Source: DAOSEK01 sp035363095 (GTDB lineage: Archaea > Nanobdellota > Nanobdellia > Woesearchaeales > UBA119). Taken from it: DNA of 64,000 bases. The notes below the pieces were generated by a model. It saw only the letters and a program-made list of their open reading frames with translations. It was not told the origin of the DNA and did not search any database. Both the position numbers and the translations under genes were made by a program. This document shows, in pieces, positions 33,207 through 43,110 of the stretch. The stretch spans positions 1-64,000 of the forward strand of contig DAOSEK010000004.1 of the NCBI GenBank assembly GCA_035363095.1, written 5' to 3'. Numbering within the stretch: position 1 is the stretch's first letter; each line of letters starts with the position of its first letter.

Positions 33207-34310
33207 ATGAAAAAATCAAATAAATCAAACTCTCAAAGAGAAGAATCATGTTTCTCAAAAATACAAAATATTGTACCTTTCTTAGAAGAAGAACTTATTC
33301 TTCTATCATCAATTGCAAAGCCATTAGGTTATTCAAACATATCATTTCTTTCAAGAGGCAAAAGAGGCTATGTATTTTTAGCAAATTACAACAAAAAAAA
33401 AGTATGTATTAAATCAAAAAACCCCCAAAGCACTGTCGATACACTTCTAAATGAATATAACTTTCTAAAACGCTTAAAGAATCATAATCTTTCTCCTAAG
33501 CCCTTAGAAAATCACAACACTTTCATCTCCATGGAATTTATTGAAGGATTACCCTTTGAAGAGTTCCTTAAAAATTTTAATGAAAAAAATTCAAAAACAA
33601 AAATAATACTCATAATCTGGCAATTAATAGATCAAATGCTTCTACTAGATTTATTAGGAATAAACAAACAAGAAATGACTCATCCCACAAAACATATAAT
33701 AATAACACAAAAAAAGTTAGGTAAAAACAAAAAACTTTATCCTGTTCTAATAGATTTTGAAAGAGCAAGATTTTCTAAAAATCCAAGGAACTTAACCCAG
33801 TTCATATCCTATCTAAATTCAAACAAAATATCCACCCTTTTGAATCAAAAAGATATTCTAATCAATTCACAAAACATATTGGACCAAATAAAAGATTACA
33901 AAAAAACAATCAGAAATACTAATAGCCTTTTCAATACCCAATCAGTTCCTTCAATTTATGAGGATATCATAATTAAAATAAAAAAAAATATATGGTTAAA
34001 TCCGTCTAATTTCTCAGAAAAAGTTCTAACTCAAACACTATTAATTCCAAAAGGAAAAGTAGTATCGTATGCTTATATAGCCAAAAAACTAAATACAAAA
34101 GCATTTCGGGCCATTGGAGTTGCACTATCAAAAAATCAGTTTGCCCCAATAGTGCCCTGCCACCGAGTAGTATGTTCAAATGGTTTTATAGGTGGCTTTA
34201 ATGGAAGTTATAAAAACATGAAAATAAAAGAAAAATTATTAAAATCTGAAGGGATAGAAACATTCAAATTAAAAGACAAAAGTTTTATTCCAGAAAAGTA
34301 TTTTTTCTAA
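33207..34310 (+). CDS. Kinase-like domain fused to O6-alkylguanine-DNA alkyltransferase
   Basis: A 367-residue two-domain protein. Residues about 35-220 resemble the archaeal COG2112 predicted kinase, a RIO/Bud32 relative: glycine loop SRGKRGYVFLA, lysine in VCIKSKNP, MEFIEG hinge, HPTKHIII segment and LIDFERARFS, which stands for the metal-binding DFG region. Residues about 275-367 are an Ogt/MGMT domain: LIPKGKVVSYAYIAKKL and the alkyl-acceptor Cys318 in IVPCHRVV. MGMT removes alkyl groups from O6-guanine. The frame is continuous with no break between the domains. I do not know of a described fusion of this kind. Confidence 0.85.
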   Translation: MKKSNKSNSQREESCFSKIQNIVPFLEEELILLSSIAKPLGYSNISFLSRGKRGYVFLANYNKKKVCIKSKNPQSTVDTLLNEYNFLKRLKNHNLSPKPLENHNTFISMEFIEGLPFEEFLKNFNEKNSKTKIILIIWQLIDQMLLLDLLGINKQEMTHPTKHIIITQKKLGKNKKLYPVLIDFERARFSKNPRNLTQFISYLNSNKISTLLNQKDILINSQNILDQIKDYKKTIRNTNSLFNTQSVPSIYEDIIIKIKKNIWLNPSNFSEKVLTQTLLIPKGKVVSYAYIAKKLNTKAFRAIGVALSKNQFAPIVPCHRVVCSNGFIGGFNGSYKNMKIKEKLLKSEGIETFKLKDKSFIPEKYFF

Positions 34311-34332
34311 CAAACTAAAAAATTTTTTTTAA

Positions 34333-36714
34333 TTAATTTATTTTCTTTTTTTTACTAGACGGCGTTGAGCTTTTCTTATAAGATTTTGTTTTAGGTTTAC
34401 TCTTGTGAATCTTAGTATTCTTTGCAGGGGTTTTATCAGAATTGTTTTTAACAGGGGGATTATCTTTATTTTTATTATCTATACTCTTAGCATTAGTAGA
34501 ATCATTATTATCCTTATTATTGCTATTCCCATTATTTTCAATATTCTCAATATACTTACAGTTTGGATACTTCGAGCATCCATAAAATTGGCCATAAAAA
34601 CTTTTTCTTAATACTAAGGGAGCTCCACACTTGGGGCAACTCTTATCTTGCGCTTCTTCTACTTTTATCGCCTCATTCTTTTTAGATGGACAATCAGGAT
34701 TAATGCATACCTCTTGAGGTCTTGTTCTTGCTCTAATCACCTGAATCATGGGATAATTGCAATTCTCGCACACATTCTTTGTTGTTAAAACCATAGCGCC
34801 TTTTGGAAGAGCAAAAGTAGTCTTACACTCAGGGTACCTATTACAAGCAATAAATCTTCCAAACTTTCCGGTCTTAATCATCAACGTTCCATCTTTACAA
34901 TTTAGGCATTTTCCAACAGCATTTTGAATATCCTCATGTTTTCTATTAGCTAAAACCAACTCTTCTCCAATAGCTTTTTCTTTGTTTTTGAATTTATTTA
35001 AAATCTTTTCAAGTGTCTTTTTAGCCTCCTCAAGAACCTCATCAACAGTCTTATTCTTTCCTGAGATCTCTTCAAGTTCAGTTTCAAAATGCTTTGTTAA
35101 CGCTACATCAACAACCTCTGGGCATTGCTTTTCTAAAACCTCAACTGTCTTTTCTCCAAAGATTGTAGCCGAAATAGAATTGTTTCCCACAACATAGCCC
35201 CTATTAAACAAGGTATCAATAATAGATGCCCTTGTGGCTTTAGTGCCAAGCCCGTTTTTCTCAAGCTCCTTTAATAAAGACGAAGGACTAAATCTTGGTG
35301 GGGGCATAGTTTCCTTTTCATCCATTGATAATTTTTTATTAATAACCACATCCCCTACTTTTACAACTGGAATCTCATCTGTATTTTCCTTGCCATAAGG
35401 CGCATAAAGTTTAAGCCATCCTATTTGTGTTGTAATAGAACCTGAAAAAACAAAAATCTCTTTTTCCAAATCAATCTTAATACTTGAAGTATCATACTTA
35501 GAAACATCGCCAAAAGTAGCCAAAAATCTTTTCACAATCAAATCATAAACCTTCTGATGCCTTGCCTCAAGTGATTTAGGATTATTTCCAGTAGGAAATA
35601 TAGCTGGGTGAGCAGGGTCATCCTTTTTACCTTGCCGAGGAGACAGCTTTGGATTAGAAAGAACAATTTTACACAAAGGATTATAGTTAGGATTTTTTGC
35701 AAGGGATTCAATAATTTTTTTATATCCAATTGTAGGTGGCAGTTTTTGAGAACTAGTTCTAGGGTATGATGTATATCCTGCAACATAAAGACTTTGCGCA
35801 ATCTCAAGTGTTGCTTTTGGGTTAATTCTAAATAATCTGTAACTCTCAGTTTGAAGAGTAGTTAAATCAAATGGCAAAGGAGGAAGCCTTACACCTTCCT
35901 TTTTATCAACACTTAAAACCTTACCATCCTTTCCTTTAGTTTTATCATAAATCTGCTTAGCAATTTCTTTATCTTTTATTTTGCCTTTCTCATGTAACGC
36001 CTTTATATCTTCGCTATTTACCTTGCCTAAAAGCTCAATCTCATAATATTTTTCAGCAACAAATTTTTTAATATCTTTTTCCTTTTCTACAACTATTCTT
36101 AACGCTGGACCTTGCACCCTTCCAATACTCATTACTTTCATTCTTCCTGAGCTCTTTGTTGCCAAAGTAAGTGCTCTAGAAAGATTAATACCATATAGCC
36201 AATCAAGGGTGTGTCTTGCAACTCCTGCATAAGCTTGGCCCCAATTTAACGTTTTTTCCATCTTTTCAAAAGATGCAATTAAATCAGGTTTAGTTAAGGT
36301 AGAAAATTTCATTCTCTTAGCATCTTTAGCTTTACATGCAAATCTTAAAAGATTATACCCAATAACTTCCCCTTCAATATCATAATCGCAGGCAATTACA
36401 AAATCACTAGCATTCTTAGCAAGCATAGAAATAGTATCAATATAATTTTTTGTGTGGCTTGATTCTTTCTTAGAAACATAAGCTGGAACCCATTGAGTAT
36501 CAAAAACAGGATACTTCCATCCATCCTTATCCTTTTCTTCAAGACCATAAAGATGGCCAACCGCCGAACAAACCACTATCTCTTTTCCATCCCTTTCGCA
36601 TGAATAATAATGAATATTCTTATTGTTTTTTGAAACTGGTGCTTTGGAAGAAATTGAAAATGCAATCTTTCTCGCCGCTGCAGGCTTTTCAGAGATAATT
36701 AAAGTGTAGCTCAT
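34333..36714 (-). CDS. topA: DNA topoisomerase I (type IA)
   Basis: A 793-residue type IA topoisomerase that relaxes negative supercoils. The TOPRIM domain starts at residue 1 (LIISEKPAAARKIA), with acidic motif DYDIEGE near 110-116. The active-site Tyr317 is in YPRTSS. Three C-terminal zinc fingers are visible (CLNCKDG...CNRYPEC, CENCNYP...CINPDC and CPKCGAP...CSKYPNC). A lysine, serine and asparagine-rich tail of about 70 residues ends the protein. It converges on the kinase-MGMT gene with a gap of 22 bp. It is not a reverse gyrase, since no helicase part is present. Confidence 0.95.
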   Translation of the reverse strand: MSYTLIISEKPAAARKIAFSISSKAPVSKNNKNIHYYSCERDGKEIVVCSAVGHLYGLEEKDKDGWKYPVFDTQWVPAYVSKKESSHTKNYIDTISMLAKNASDFVIACDYDIEGEVIGYNLLRFACKAKDAKRMKFSTLTKPDLIASFEKMEKTLNWGQAYAGVARHTLDWLYGINLSRALTLATKSSGRMKVMSIGRVQGPALRIVVEKEKDIKKFVAEKYYEIELLGKVNSEDIKALHEKGKIKDKEIAKQIYDKTKGKDGKVLSVDKKEGVRLPPLPFDLTTLQTESYRLFRINPKATLEIAQSLYVAGYTSYPRTSSQKLPPTIGYKKIIESLAKNPNYNPLCKIVLSNPKLSPRQGKKDDPAHPAIFPTGNNPKSLEARHQKVYDLIVKRFLATFGDVSKYDTSSIKIDLEKEIFVFSGSITTQIGWLKLYAPYGKENTDEIPVVKVGDVVINKKLSMDEKETMPPPRFSPSSLLKELEKNGLGTKATRASIIDTLFNRGYVVGNNSISATIFGEKTVEVLEKQCPEVVDVALTKHFETELEEISGKNKTVDEVLEEAKKTLEKILNKFKNKEKAIGEELVLANRKHEDIQNAVGKCLNCKDGTLMIKTGKFGRFIACNRYPECKTTFALPKGAMVLTTKNVCENCNYPMIQVIRARTRPQEVCINPDCPSKKNEAIKVEEAQDKSCPKCGAPLVLRKSFYGQFYGCSKYPNCKYIENIENNGNSNNKDNNDSTNAKSIDNKNKDNPPVKNNSDKTPAKNTKIHKSKPKTKSYKKSSTPSSKKKKIN

Positions 36715-37017
36715 TTCTCAAAACGAAAACATGCAATCTTTAAAAATTTTGTTGTTATTCTTTCGTTTTTATCATTTGAAAAGAAAACCAAGCATTGCAA
36801 ACTAATTATTTAATCTTAATTTTGAAAACAAAGCATATTAATTAAAAAAAATTACAACTATCTATTTTTTCAATATTCTCCTTCGATCTTATTTAATTGA
36901 AAAAAATATTTTCTTATCATAAACATTTTATTATCATTTTTTACCATATTTCTTACCATATTATTTAATCAAATTATTGATCATATTATTTAATAGAAAA
37001 ATAAAAAAAAGAATAAA
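36715..37017. other. Divergent intergenic region, no gene seen
   Basis: AT-rich spacer between topA and rtcB. ACCATATT(T/A)-like short repeats occur around 36950-36990. I see no gene. Confidence 0.5.
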
Positions 37018-37062
37018 CTTTTTTAGTATATACTTTTTTAGTATATACTTTTTTAGTATATA
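37018..37062. repeat. 15-bp tandem repeat, three units
   Basis: CTTTTTTAGTATATA is repeated at 37018, 37033 and 37048. The unit contains TATA-like sequence and lies directly before A copy 11. Confidence 0.85.
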
Positions 37063-37074
37063 GTATAATCTATA

Positions 37075-37206
37075 ATGAAAAACCACAACATAAATGCTTG
37101 AAGGTATCTTGCCGATATTCGAGCTTAAACATTTAATAAATCCGTCTCTTCAAACTTTAGCCCTCAAGACCAAAGTATACGAAATTAGCTGGATTTCACA
37201 AACATC
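37075..37206 (+). repeat. Repeat A copy 11
   Basis: Diverged A: ATGAAAAACCACAACATAAA, GATATTCGAGCTTAA, CTTTAGCCCTCAAGACCAAAG and CTGGATTTCAC. Confidence 0.75.
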
Positions 37207-37434
37207 AACAAGGCCTACTCCTAATCAAGCATAGTTACATAACAAATCATTGCATATCTAAAAACTCTTATTTAATCAGTAAATTGAATATCTAATTTAC
37301 TAAATCCCAGTCCTTTAAGATGACAAACTTCAGTGTCCTATAATTAAAATTTCTCAAATCCCTCAAATCCATATCTAAAAAACCCTCAAAAATTACAAAA
37401 ACATTTAATAACATCCATCTCCCATCACACAATT

Positions 37435-38838
37435 ATGAATAACGAATTAAAATCAAAGCTCAAAAAAATTGGACCTTGTGAATACGAAATCCCCTTAGGT
37501 TTTGTTAAAGAAATGATTCTTCCTGCAAAGCTTTTCTTAAACGATATGCTTCTATCTTTAATAGACCAAAACGCAATAGAACAACTAGCAAACATCTCAA
37601 CAATAAAGGGCTTAGGATTTCCCCCCATAGGTCTTCCTGATATTCATCTAGGATATGGAGTTCCAGTAGGAAGCGTAGCAGGATTTGAGAAAAACAATGG
37701 AATAGTTAGTGCTGGGATGGTAGGTTTTGATATAAACTGTGGAATATCTTTAATTAAAACCAACATAAAAAAAGATGAAATCTCAAATAAGCTTGATTCA
37801 TTAGGAAAATATTTAGCATCAAAAATCCCCGTTGGCGTTGGCTCAAAATCAAATATCTCATTATCCACAAAGGAACTTGACTCTCTTTTAGAAACTGGCG
37901 CATTATGGGCATTAAAAAATAAAATTGCAACAAAATCAGAAATAGAAAAAATAGAAGATTTTGGAACATTTAAAGGAGCAAATCCAAAGAATGTTTCATC
38001 AGACGCAAAATCAAGAGGAATAAAACAACTCGGAACATTAGGCTCAGGCAATCATTTCGTAGAATTATCTTTTGTCAAAGACACCTTTAGTATAACTGCC
38101 AAAACAAAATACAACCTTGATAAGAATACACTTTGTATAATGATACATACCGGCTCTCGCGGTTTAGGTCATCAAATTGCAACAGAATTTGTAAAGCTTC
38201 ATTTTGAAGCATCAAAAAAATATGGGCTTTCCTTCAAAGACAAACAAATCTCTGGTGTCCCAACAAATTCAATAGAAGCTAAAAATTATCTATCTGCAAT
38301 GGCTTGCGCTGCAAACTACTCCTATGTAAATAAACTCTTTTTAATAAGCAAAATAAGAGAAGCTTTATGCGCATTTTTTAAAATCTCTTCTGAAGAACTA
38401 GGATTAGAGCACATATACACCCTATCTCACAATATCTGTAAACTGGAGAAACATAACGAAAAGGAATTATACGTTCACAGAAAAGGCGCAACAAAAGCAT
38501 TTCCAATGACTCCTGTAATAATCGCAGGATCAATGGGAACATCATCATTTCTTTTAGAAGGAACAAAAACAGCTCTTGAAAAATCTTTAGGTTCAAGCTG
38601 TCATGGATCTGGAAGATCTCTTTCAAGAGCCCAAGCAATTAAATCCTTCAAATATAGTAATGTAATAAAAGAGCTTCATAAATCAAATATAAGAGTATTC
38701 TCTCCCTCAAAAGAAGGAATAATTGATGAATCTCCTGGCGCATACAAGCCAATTTATCCAGTAATAGAAACAATCGAAAACGCAAAACTCTCAAAAAAGA
38801 TTGCCGAATTCTTTCCAATGATTGTAATAAAGGGATAA
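37435..38838 (+). CDS. rtcB: RNA-splicing ligase RtcB
   Basis: A 467-residue RtcB, the GTP- and Mn-dependent ligase that joins tRNA exon halves and heals 2',3'-cyclic phosphate RNA. Metal-binding and catalytic segments are visible: MVGFDINCGISL, GTLGSGNHFVEL, IHTGSRGLGHQIA, SHNICKLE, HRKGATKAFP and SSCHGSGRSLSRAQA, where the active-site His that becomes guanylylated lies in the HGSGR region. Length is near the family norm of about 480. It is transcribed alone, divergently from topA. Confidence 0.95.
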   Translation: MNNELKSKLKKIGPCEYEIPLGFVKEMILPAKLFLNDMLLSLIDQNAIEQLANISTIKGLGFPPIGLPDIHLGYGVPVGSVAGFEKNNGIVSAGMVGFDINCGISLIKTNIKKDEISNKLDSLGKYLASKIPVGVGSKSNISLSTKELDSLLETGALWALKNKIATKSEIEKIEDFGTFKGANPKNVSSDAKSRGIKQLGTLGSGNHFVELSFVKDTFSITAKTKYNLDKNTLCIMIHTGSRGLGHQIATEFVKLHFEASKKYGLSFKDKQISGVPTNSIEAKNYLSAMACAANYSYVNKLFLISKIREALCAFFKISSEELGLEHIYTLSHNICKLEKHNEKELYVHRKGATKAFPMTPVIIAGSMGTSSFLLEGTKTALEKSLGSSCHGSGRSLSRAQAIKSFKYSNVIKELHKSNIRVFSPSKEGIIDESPGAYKPIYPVIETIENAKLSKKIAEFFPMIVIKG

Positions 38839-38881
38839 GGTTTCATTTAAAAAAACATTTCTTGAAAAAATCACCTTAAAT

Positions 38882-39484
38882 TCAAATATCAATAATCTTT
38901 CCTTCCCTAGAAACATTAATAACTTTGGTCTTTCCAATAATCTCTTCAATACCTTGTGCCTCATGTACATGTGCACAAATCAAAACATTTGGTTGAAAGC
39001 TATCAATTGCCTTTCTAACAGCACTGCTTCCTGTAACAATACTTGAAAACCGTTCAATCTTAGAATCACTTGGATGGATATGTGTAACCATAATCTTCTT
39101 TTCAATATCCTTAACCCCTTGAAAACCCTTCTTTAACATGTCATACATCTCTTCTTCATCAATAGTGTAAAGCCCCATATTTGCGCCACCAACACCAAAA
39201 AACCCAATATCCTTGTATCTAACATACTTCCCATGAATGTTCTTAATCCCATAAAATTCCTCTAAAAAATTAGTAGTAACATTTGTCTCATGATTACCTG
39301 GGATTACAAAAACCTGTTTTTTCTTTTTAAGAAACGGACCAATAATCCCATCAATATTTGTCTCATTATCCGTTAAATCCCCTGCAAGTATAACTAAATC
39401 AACCTTCTCAGTGTCTGCCTTTTGGGCAAGCCTTTCTACAAGTTCCTTATCAGAGTGAATATCTCCTACTGCAAGAATTCTCAT
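38882..39484 (-). CDS. Calcineurin-like metallophosphoesterase
   Basis: A 200-residue metallophosphoesterase. Metal motifs in order: VGDIHSD, LAGDLTDNE, IPGNHETN, THIHPSD and CAHVHEAQG. It resembles the archaeal YfcE/MJ0936-like phosphodiesterases. The ATG at 39484 lies one base after the Sua5 stop, so the two are translationally coupled. The substrate is unknown. Confidence 0.9.
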   Translation of the reverse strand: MRILAVGDIHSDKELVERLAQKADTEKVDLVILAGDLTDNETNIDGIIGPFLKKKKQVFVIPGNHETNVTTNFLEEFYGIKNIHGKYVRYKDIGFFGVGGANMGLYTIDEEEMYDMLKKGFQGVKDIEKKIMVTHIHPSDSKIERFSSIVTGSSAVRKAIDSFQPNVLICAHVHEAQGIEEIIGKTKVINVSREGKIIDI

Positions 39485-39485
39485 A

Positions 39486-40058
39486 TTATCTCTCATTAAT
39501 CAAAACTTTTTTAGAACTCAGATCAACAATAGTTGAAGGAATCCCATTTAAATCTCCCTCATCAATAGCATAATGAACACTCTTTCTATACTCTTGACTA
39601 GTTTCATTTGGGTTGATAATTACCCTATTACCTTCAACAAGCGCAGCTGTTGTGATAAATGGAACACCAAGTTCCTCAACCATCTCTGAAATCCAATGTT
39701 CAGGCATCCTAACGCCAATTGTATCAAGACCGCTATTTACATGTTTTGAAATTGAATTCTTATTCTTAAGTTTAAGTATCAAGGTAAAAGGACCAGGAAG
39801 TCTATCAAGCCAGTCTTTATCTTTTTCATCTATTTCACAATTATCAAGAATCCATTCTTTAGAAGGTGCAATCACCGAAAAAGGTCTTGAATCGTTATTT
39901 TTAAGCTCTCTTAACTTCCTAACCGAGCCCTCGTTTATCGCACTACAGCCAAGTCCGTAGATTGTGTCAGTCGGATGTAAAATAATCTTTCCCTTCTCAA
40001 TCTCACTAACCAAACGAGCCTTATCAAACCTTGCCTCTTCTTTACTTAGAATATCCAT
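39486..40058 (-). CDS. sua5: L-threonylcarbamoyladenylate synthase (Sua5/YrdC)
   Basis: A 190-residue YrdC-type protein that makes threonylcarbamoyl-AMP from threonine, bicarbonate and ATP, the substrate KEOPS uses for t6A. It shows ILHPTDTIYGLGCSA, a KLRELKNNDSRPFSV substrate-binding stretch, and GVRMPEHW. It is the short form without the C-terminal Sua5 domain. I start at ATG 40058, from which MDILSKEEARFDK leads into the domain. Followed directly by the phosphoesterase gene. Pcc1 of KEOPS is at 18478. Confidence 0.9.
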   Translation of the reverse strand: MDILSKEEARFDKARLVSEIEKGKIILHPTDTIYGLGCSAINEGSVRKLRELKNNDSRPFSVIAPSKEWILDNCEIDEKDKDWLDRLPGPFTLILKLKNKNSISKHVNSGLDTIGVRMPEHWISEMVEELGVPFITTAALVEGNRVIINPNETSQEYRKSVHYAIDEGDLNGIPSTIVDLSSKKVLINER

Positions 40059-40141
40059 AACAGAAGGGATAATCAGTCTTTTTAAAAAATTTTCTATAAA
40101 CAAAAATTGTTAAATACTAAAAAATCTAATAAATTGTATAG

Positions 40142-40445
40142 TTAATTATTAAAGCATACAATTAAATTGCTCAATTGTTCAATTAAGCTTTTAAATAATA
40201 TAGCTATGATTTCAAAATATATCACTACATGTGCAAACACATGTGCAAAAATTAATCCATTTAATCTCTCAAAAATCTCAATCTCATTCATCATTTTTCT
40301 AAAACCTAGAAAAACTACAAACCAAAACATTAGAAAAAGAATCCATAACTTGAAATCTTTTAGCAAAAGCAAACACTTTTGCCAACAAATATCCATATAT
40401 TCTTGAACCTATTGGACGATTATAACTAATAACCCCTACTTTCAT
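40142..40445 (-). pseudogene. Possible frameshifted small membrane protein
   Basis: A 48-codon frame (40299-40445) starts three bases after the stop of the binding-protein gene behind GGTTTAGGAT, reading MKVGVISYNRPIGSRIYGYL. A +1 shift joins it to a longer frame (to 40142) with two hydrophobic segments, one around FLMFWFVVFLGF and one around HVVIYFEIIAILF. This looks like one small membrane protein broken by a frameshift, or two chance frames. I cannot decide from the sequence alone. Confidence 0.3.
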
Positions 40446-40448
40446 ATC

Positions 40449-41150
40449 CTAAACCTTTAACTCTTCAATTATACTCTCATCAAAAGAATATATTATAGGG
40501 ATTCTAAATCTTTCAATCTTATTTCCCTTTTCATCAACTGGGATAACCAAGCTATAATCATCCCGAAAATCATTCCAACTAATAAATACAATCCCATTAA
40601 TTCTTGCATTAACTGCCTCTTCAAAACTATTATAAAAAACAACTTTCTTTAAAACACTGCTATCGTAATCCTCCAAATATTCAATTACTATAGATTCATT
40701 CTCAAAAGTATGTATATTTTCATTTTTAATCTCATCTACATTAATCATTCTTTTTTCACTTCCAATCAAAGTAAATCCTTCTCTAAGTCTCTTTTCAAAC
40801 ACTTCATTTTTAATCTCAGAATTCTCTGCTACTCTTCCAACCAAAACAGCATCAATCATTTCATTATTCAAATCTTTTAAACCCTTAGCACTACTTTCAT
40901 ATGGTTTTATTTTCACAAATTCATTCTTTAATTCTATCTCCTTGGCAAGCTCTCCCATTGTGGGGCAATAGCCCAGCACAATTTGCTTTTCTTCAAATCT
41001 ATTACTCATATTATCGCTTGTATTAAAAATACTATTAGAATTGGATTTATCCTTGTTAAAAATGTTTTCGAATAAATATGATGTTAAACTTGCACTAATT
41101 AAAAAAATAAAAATCAACCAAAACATTTTATTCTTTTTGTTCCTTTTCAT
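40449..41150 (-). CDS. Membrane-anchored binding-protein-like (PhnD/type 2) protein
   Basis: A 233-residue protein. One N-terminal membrane helix (about residues 9-26) is followed by an extracellular part. The pattern VLGYCPTMGELAKEI, DAVLVGRV and ATTENT-like strands with NARINGIVFISW resembles a type 2 periplasmic binding protein that probes small anions or metals. No lipobox is seen. Its start overlaps the end of the upstream thiol-redox gene by 23 bases, so they form one operon and may work together, perhaps in redox or metal handling outside the membrane. The ligand is unknown. Confidence 0.6.
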   Translation of the reverse strand: MKRNKKNKMFWLIFIFLISASLTSYLFENIFNKDKSNSNSIFNTSDNMSNRFEEKQIVLGYCPTMGELAKEIELKNEFVKIKPYESSAKGLKDLNNEMIDAVLVGRVAENSEIKNEVFEKRLREGFTLIGSEKRMINVDEIKNENIHTFENESIVIEYLEDYDSSVLKKVVFYNSFEEAVNARINGIVFISWNDFRDDYSLVIPVDEKGNKIERFRIPIIYSFDESIIEELKV

Positions 41151-43020
41151 TTATTATAACTCCTTTTTGACTATCTATGTTATCAGACTTTTCTTTTATA
41201 TCTTCAAACTCATCATTATCGTCATCTTCTATTTTCTCCTTATCTGCTACCTCAATCTCTTCACTTCCAATCTTAACTCCCAATCTTGGAAGTAGCTTTC
41301 GGTGTATCAAAAGTATTGCAATCGAAATAAGAAGTGCAGAGCCAAAAACATACAAAGAACCCTTAACAGAGTTCATCATATCAGGCAAAAACAACAAAGC
41401 AAACGCCAATGAAAGCATAATCATTCCACCAATTAGCTTTAATATCCTTCCGTGTTTTTCCTCAAACTTACTCGCTTTAAGAGTAAGAGCTACGCCAATA
41501 AAAACTACCAATTCATCAACAAGGTAAATCAGTATATATAACAAAAACAACAAACCAAATGTAGTTATAGGCACATTGCTAGAAGAGACAATATTAGTCC
41601 AGATCATAGGAAACCCTGCAGTGCATGGAAGTTCAACTAAAGTTACTCCCAAAGCCATCAATGCAGTAGCTAAAATCATACTTATTGTTGACTTATTTGG
41701 ATCCATTATACCTCTAATTTTTTTAAATAATTTAGGTTTGTGTCTATCAGATATAGTAAACGAAATTCCTTTCTTATACCAAAAATAATCCTTAATATTA
41801 ACAATCGCAAAAACACAAGCAATCAAAGATACTCCTAATTTAATCCAAAAAGTATAGCCCACATATGAAAAAACATTTAAAAGTCCTAACATAAAAAGAC
41901 CATACACAAGTGAAGCTACAAATAAAAAAGTAAGACCAACTAAAAGAATCTTTTTTCTAGAACCTGTATAAATTACAATCCCCAGCAAAAAAGTTAAAAC
42001 CCATAAAGAACAAGGATTAAAACCATCAACAAAAGCAATCAAAGCAGTCATTACAAAAAGTGGCATTTTTCCTATATCTACACTACCTATAAAAGGAATC
42101 TCTATAACCTCAGTTTTTTCAGGCTTAAAATCTCCCTTTGGCATAGATGGAGTGGTTGCTTTAATAATCTCAGCAGGACAAGGGCAATTCTTTGCAATGC
42201 ATTGATTAACACTATTTTGAAAATTCTTCCGGATAGAATTAATGCCAATCAAATAACTATCTCCTATAAATACAGTAGGAAAACCACCTGTTTTAAGTCC
42301 ATAGATTTTTTTAAACTCATCATATATCTCCTTTTCCAAAGCCTCGTTTACATTATGATAAGTAACATATACATTACTTATATCTAGTGAAGCAATATAA
42401 TTCTTAATCTCTTCGCAATCACTACACTCATAATCGACAAAAACATGGACACAGACTCCTGTTTTTGTATAATTACCATCACTTATTAAAGAGATATAAT
42501 CCTGATGAATATCGCTATCAATTCTCTTATCCTTAAGATCATTAGTCTCTTCAAGAGGTGATATGCACCCTTCATTAATACAACTATCTATTTTAGAAAC
42601 AAAATCTGTTTTCATACTATTTGAAAAACCAACCCAAAACTTATCCCCTATAAACGTAGTAGGAACCCCTCTGGCACTAGTATCGTATGCCTTTGCAATC
42701 TCTTGAAATATCTTAGCATTCTCAGGATTATTCCAAGTCTCATAGGAATGTATATTTATCTTTTCGCCATACTTAGCCTTCAATTCATCCATAAAAGGTT
42801 TTTGATCAATACAATGTGGACATCCTTCGCCCCAAAAGAAATAAACACTAACAATATTACCTGTACCATCTTTTGTATTTGTCAAATTAACAATATCACT
42901 TTGAGAATTTTCTTTTGCAAATGAAAAAGATAACATCAATAGAAACATAAAGACCAAGACTACGCCTACTAGCGTATTTTTACCAAACTTCTTATCAATA
43001 AATCCATTGCCAACAATCAT
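41128..43020 (-). CDS. Thioredoxin-thioredoxin-CcdA fusion, membrane thiol-redox protein
   Basis: A 630-residue protein. After a signal-anchor helix (about residues 16-34) there are two thioredoxin-like domains outside the membrane, with CPHC at residues 67-70 and CSDC at 198-201. Both are followed by cis-Pro loops (RGVPTTFIGD and GGFPTVFIGD). The C-terminal half is a CcdA/DsbD-like membrane domain with paired redox cysteines in FNPCSLWVL and VELPCTAGFP. A charged tail closes it. Such proteins carry reducing electrons across the membrane to extracellular thiols. The GAGAGGTAG site supports the ATG at 43020. Confidence 0.9.
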   Translation of the reverse strand: MIVGNGFIDKKFGKNTLVGVVLVFMFLLMLSFSFAKENSQSDIVNLTNTKDGTGNIVSVYFFWGEGCPHCIDQKPFMDELKAKYGEKINIHSYETWNNPENAKIFQEIAKAYDTSARGVPTTFIGDKFWVGFSNSMKTDFVSKIDSCINEGCISPLEETNDLKDKRIDSDIHQDYISLISDGNYTKTGVCVHVFVDYECSDCEEIKNYIASLDISNVYVTYHNVNEALEKEIYDEFKKIYGLKTGGFPTVFIGDSYLIGINSIRKNFQNSVNQCIAKNCPCPAEIIKATTPSMPKGDFKPEKTEVIEIPFIGSVDIGKMPLFVMTALIAFVDGFNPCSLWVLTFLLGIVIYTGSRKKILLVGLTFLFVASLVYGLFMLGLLNVFSYVGYTFWIKLGVSLIACVFAIVNIKDYFWYKKGISFTISDRHKPKLFKKIRGIMDPNKSTISMILATALMALGVTLVELPCTAGFPMIWTNIVSSSNVPITTFGLLFLLYILIYLVDELVVFIGVALTLKASKFEEKHGRILKLIGGMIMLSLAFALLFLPDMMNSVKGSLYVFGSALLISIAILLIHRKLLPRLGVKIGSEEIEVADKEKIEDDDNDEFEDIKEKSDNIDSQKGVIINEKEQKE

Positions 43021-43110
43021 TTTAACTACCTCTCATTTAATAAAAAAATATATTTTTTGAACAAAAAACAATTATAAGATTACGAAATCACTTATAAACT
43101 TTATTTTCAA

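Noticed and set aside
40167..40406. Plus-strand frame of 79 codons
   Set aside because: No start signal. It is the complement of the possible broken membrane protein, whose own support is already weak.
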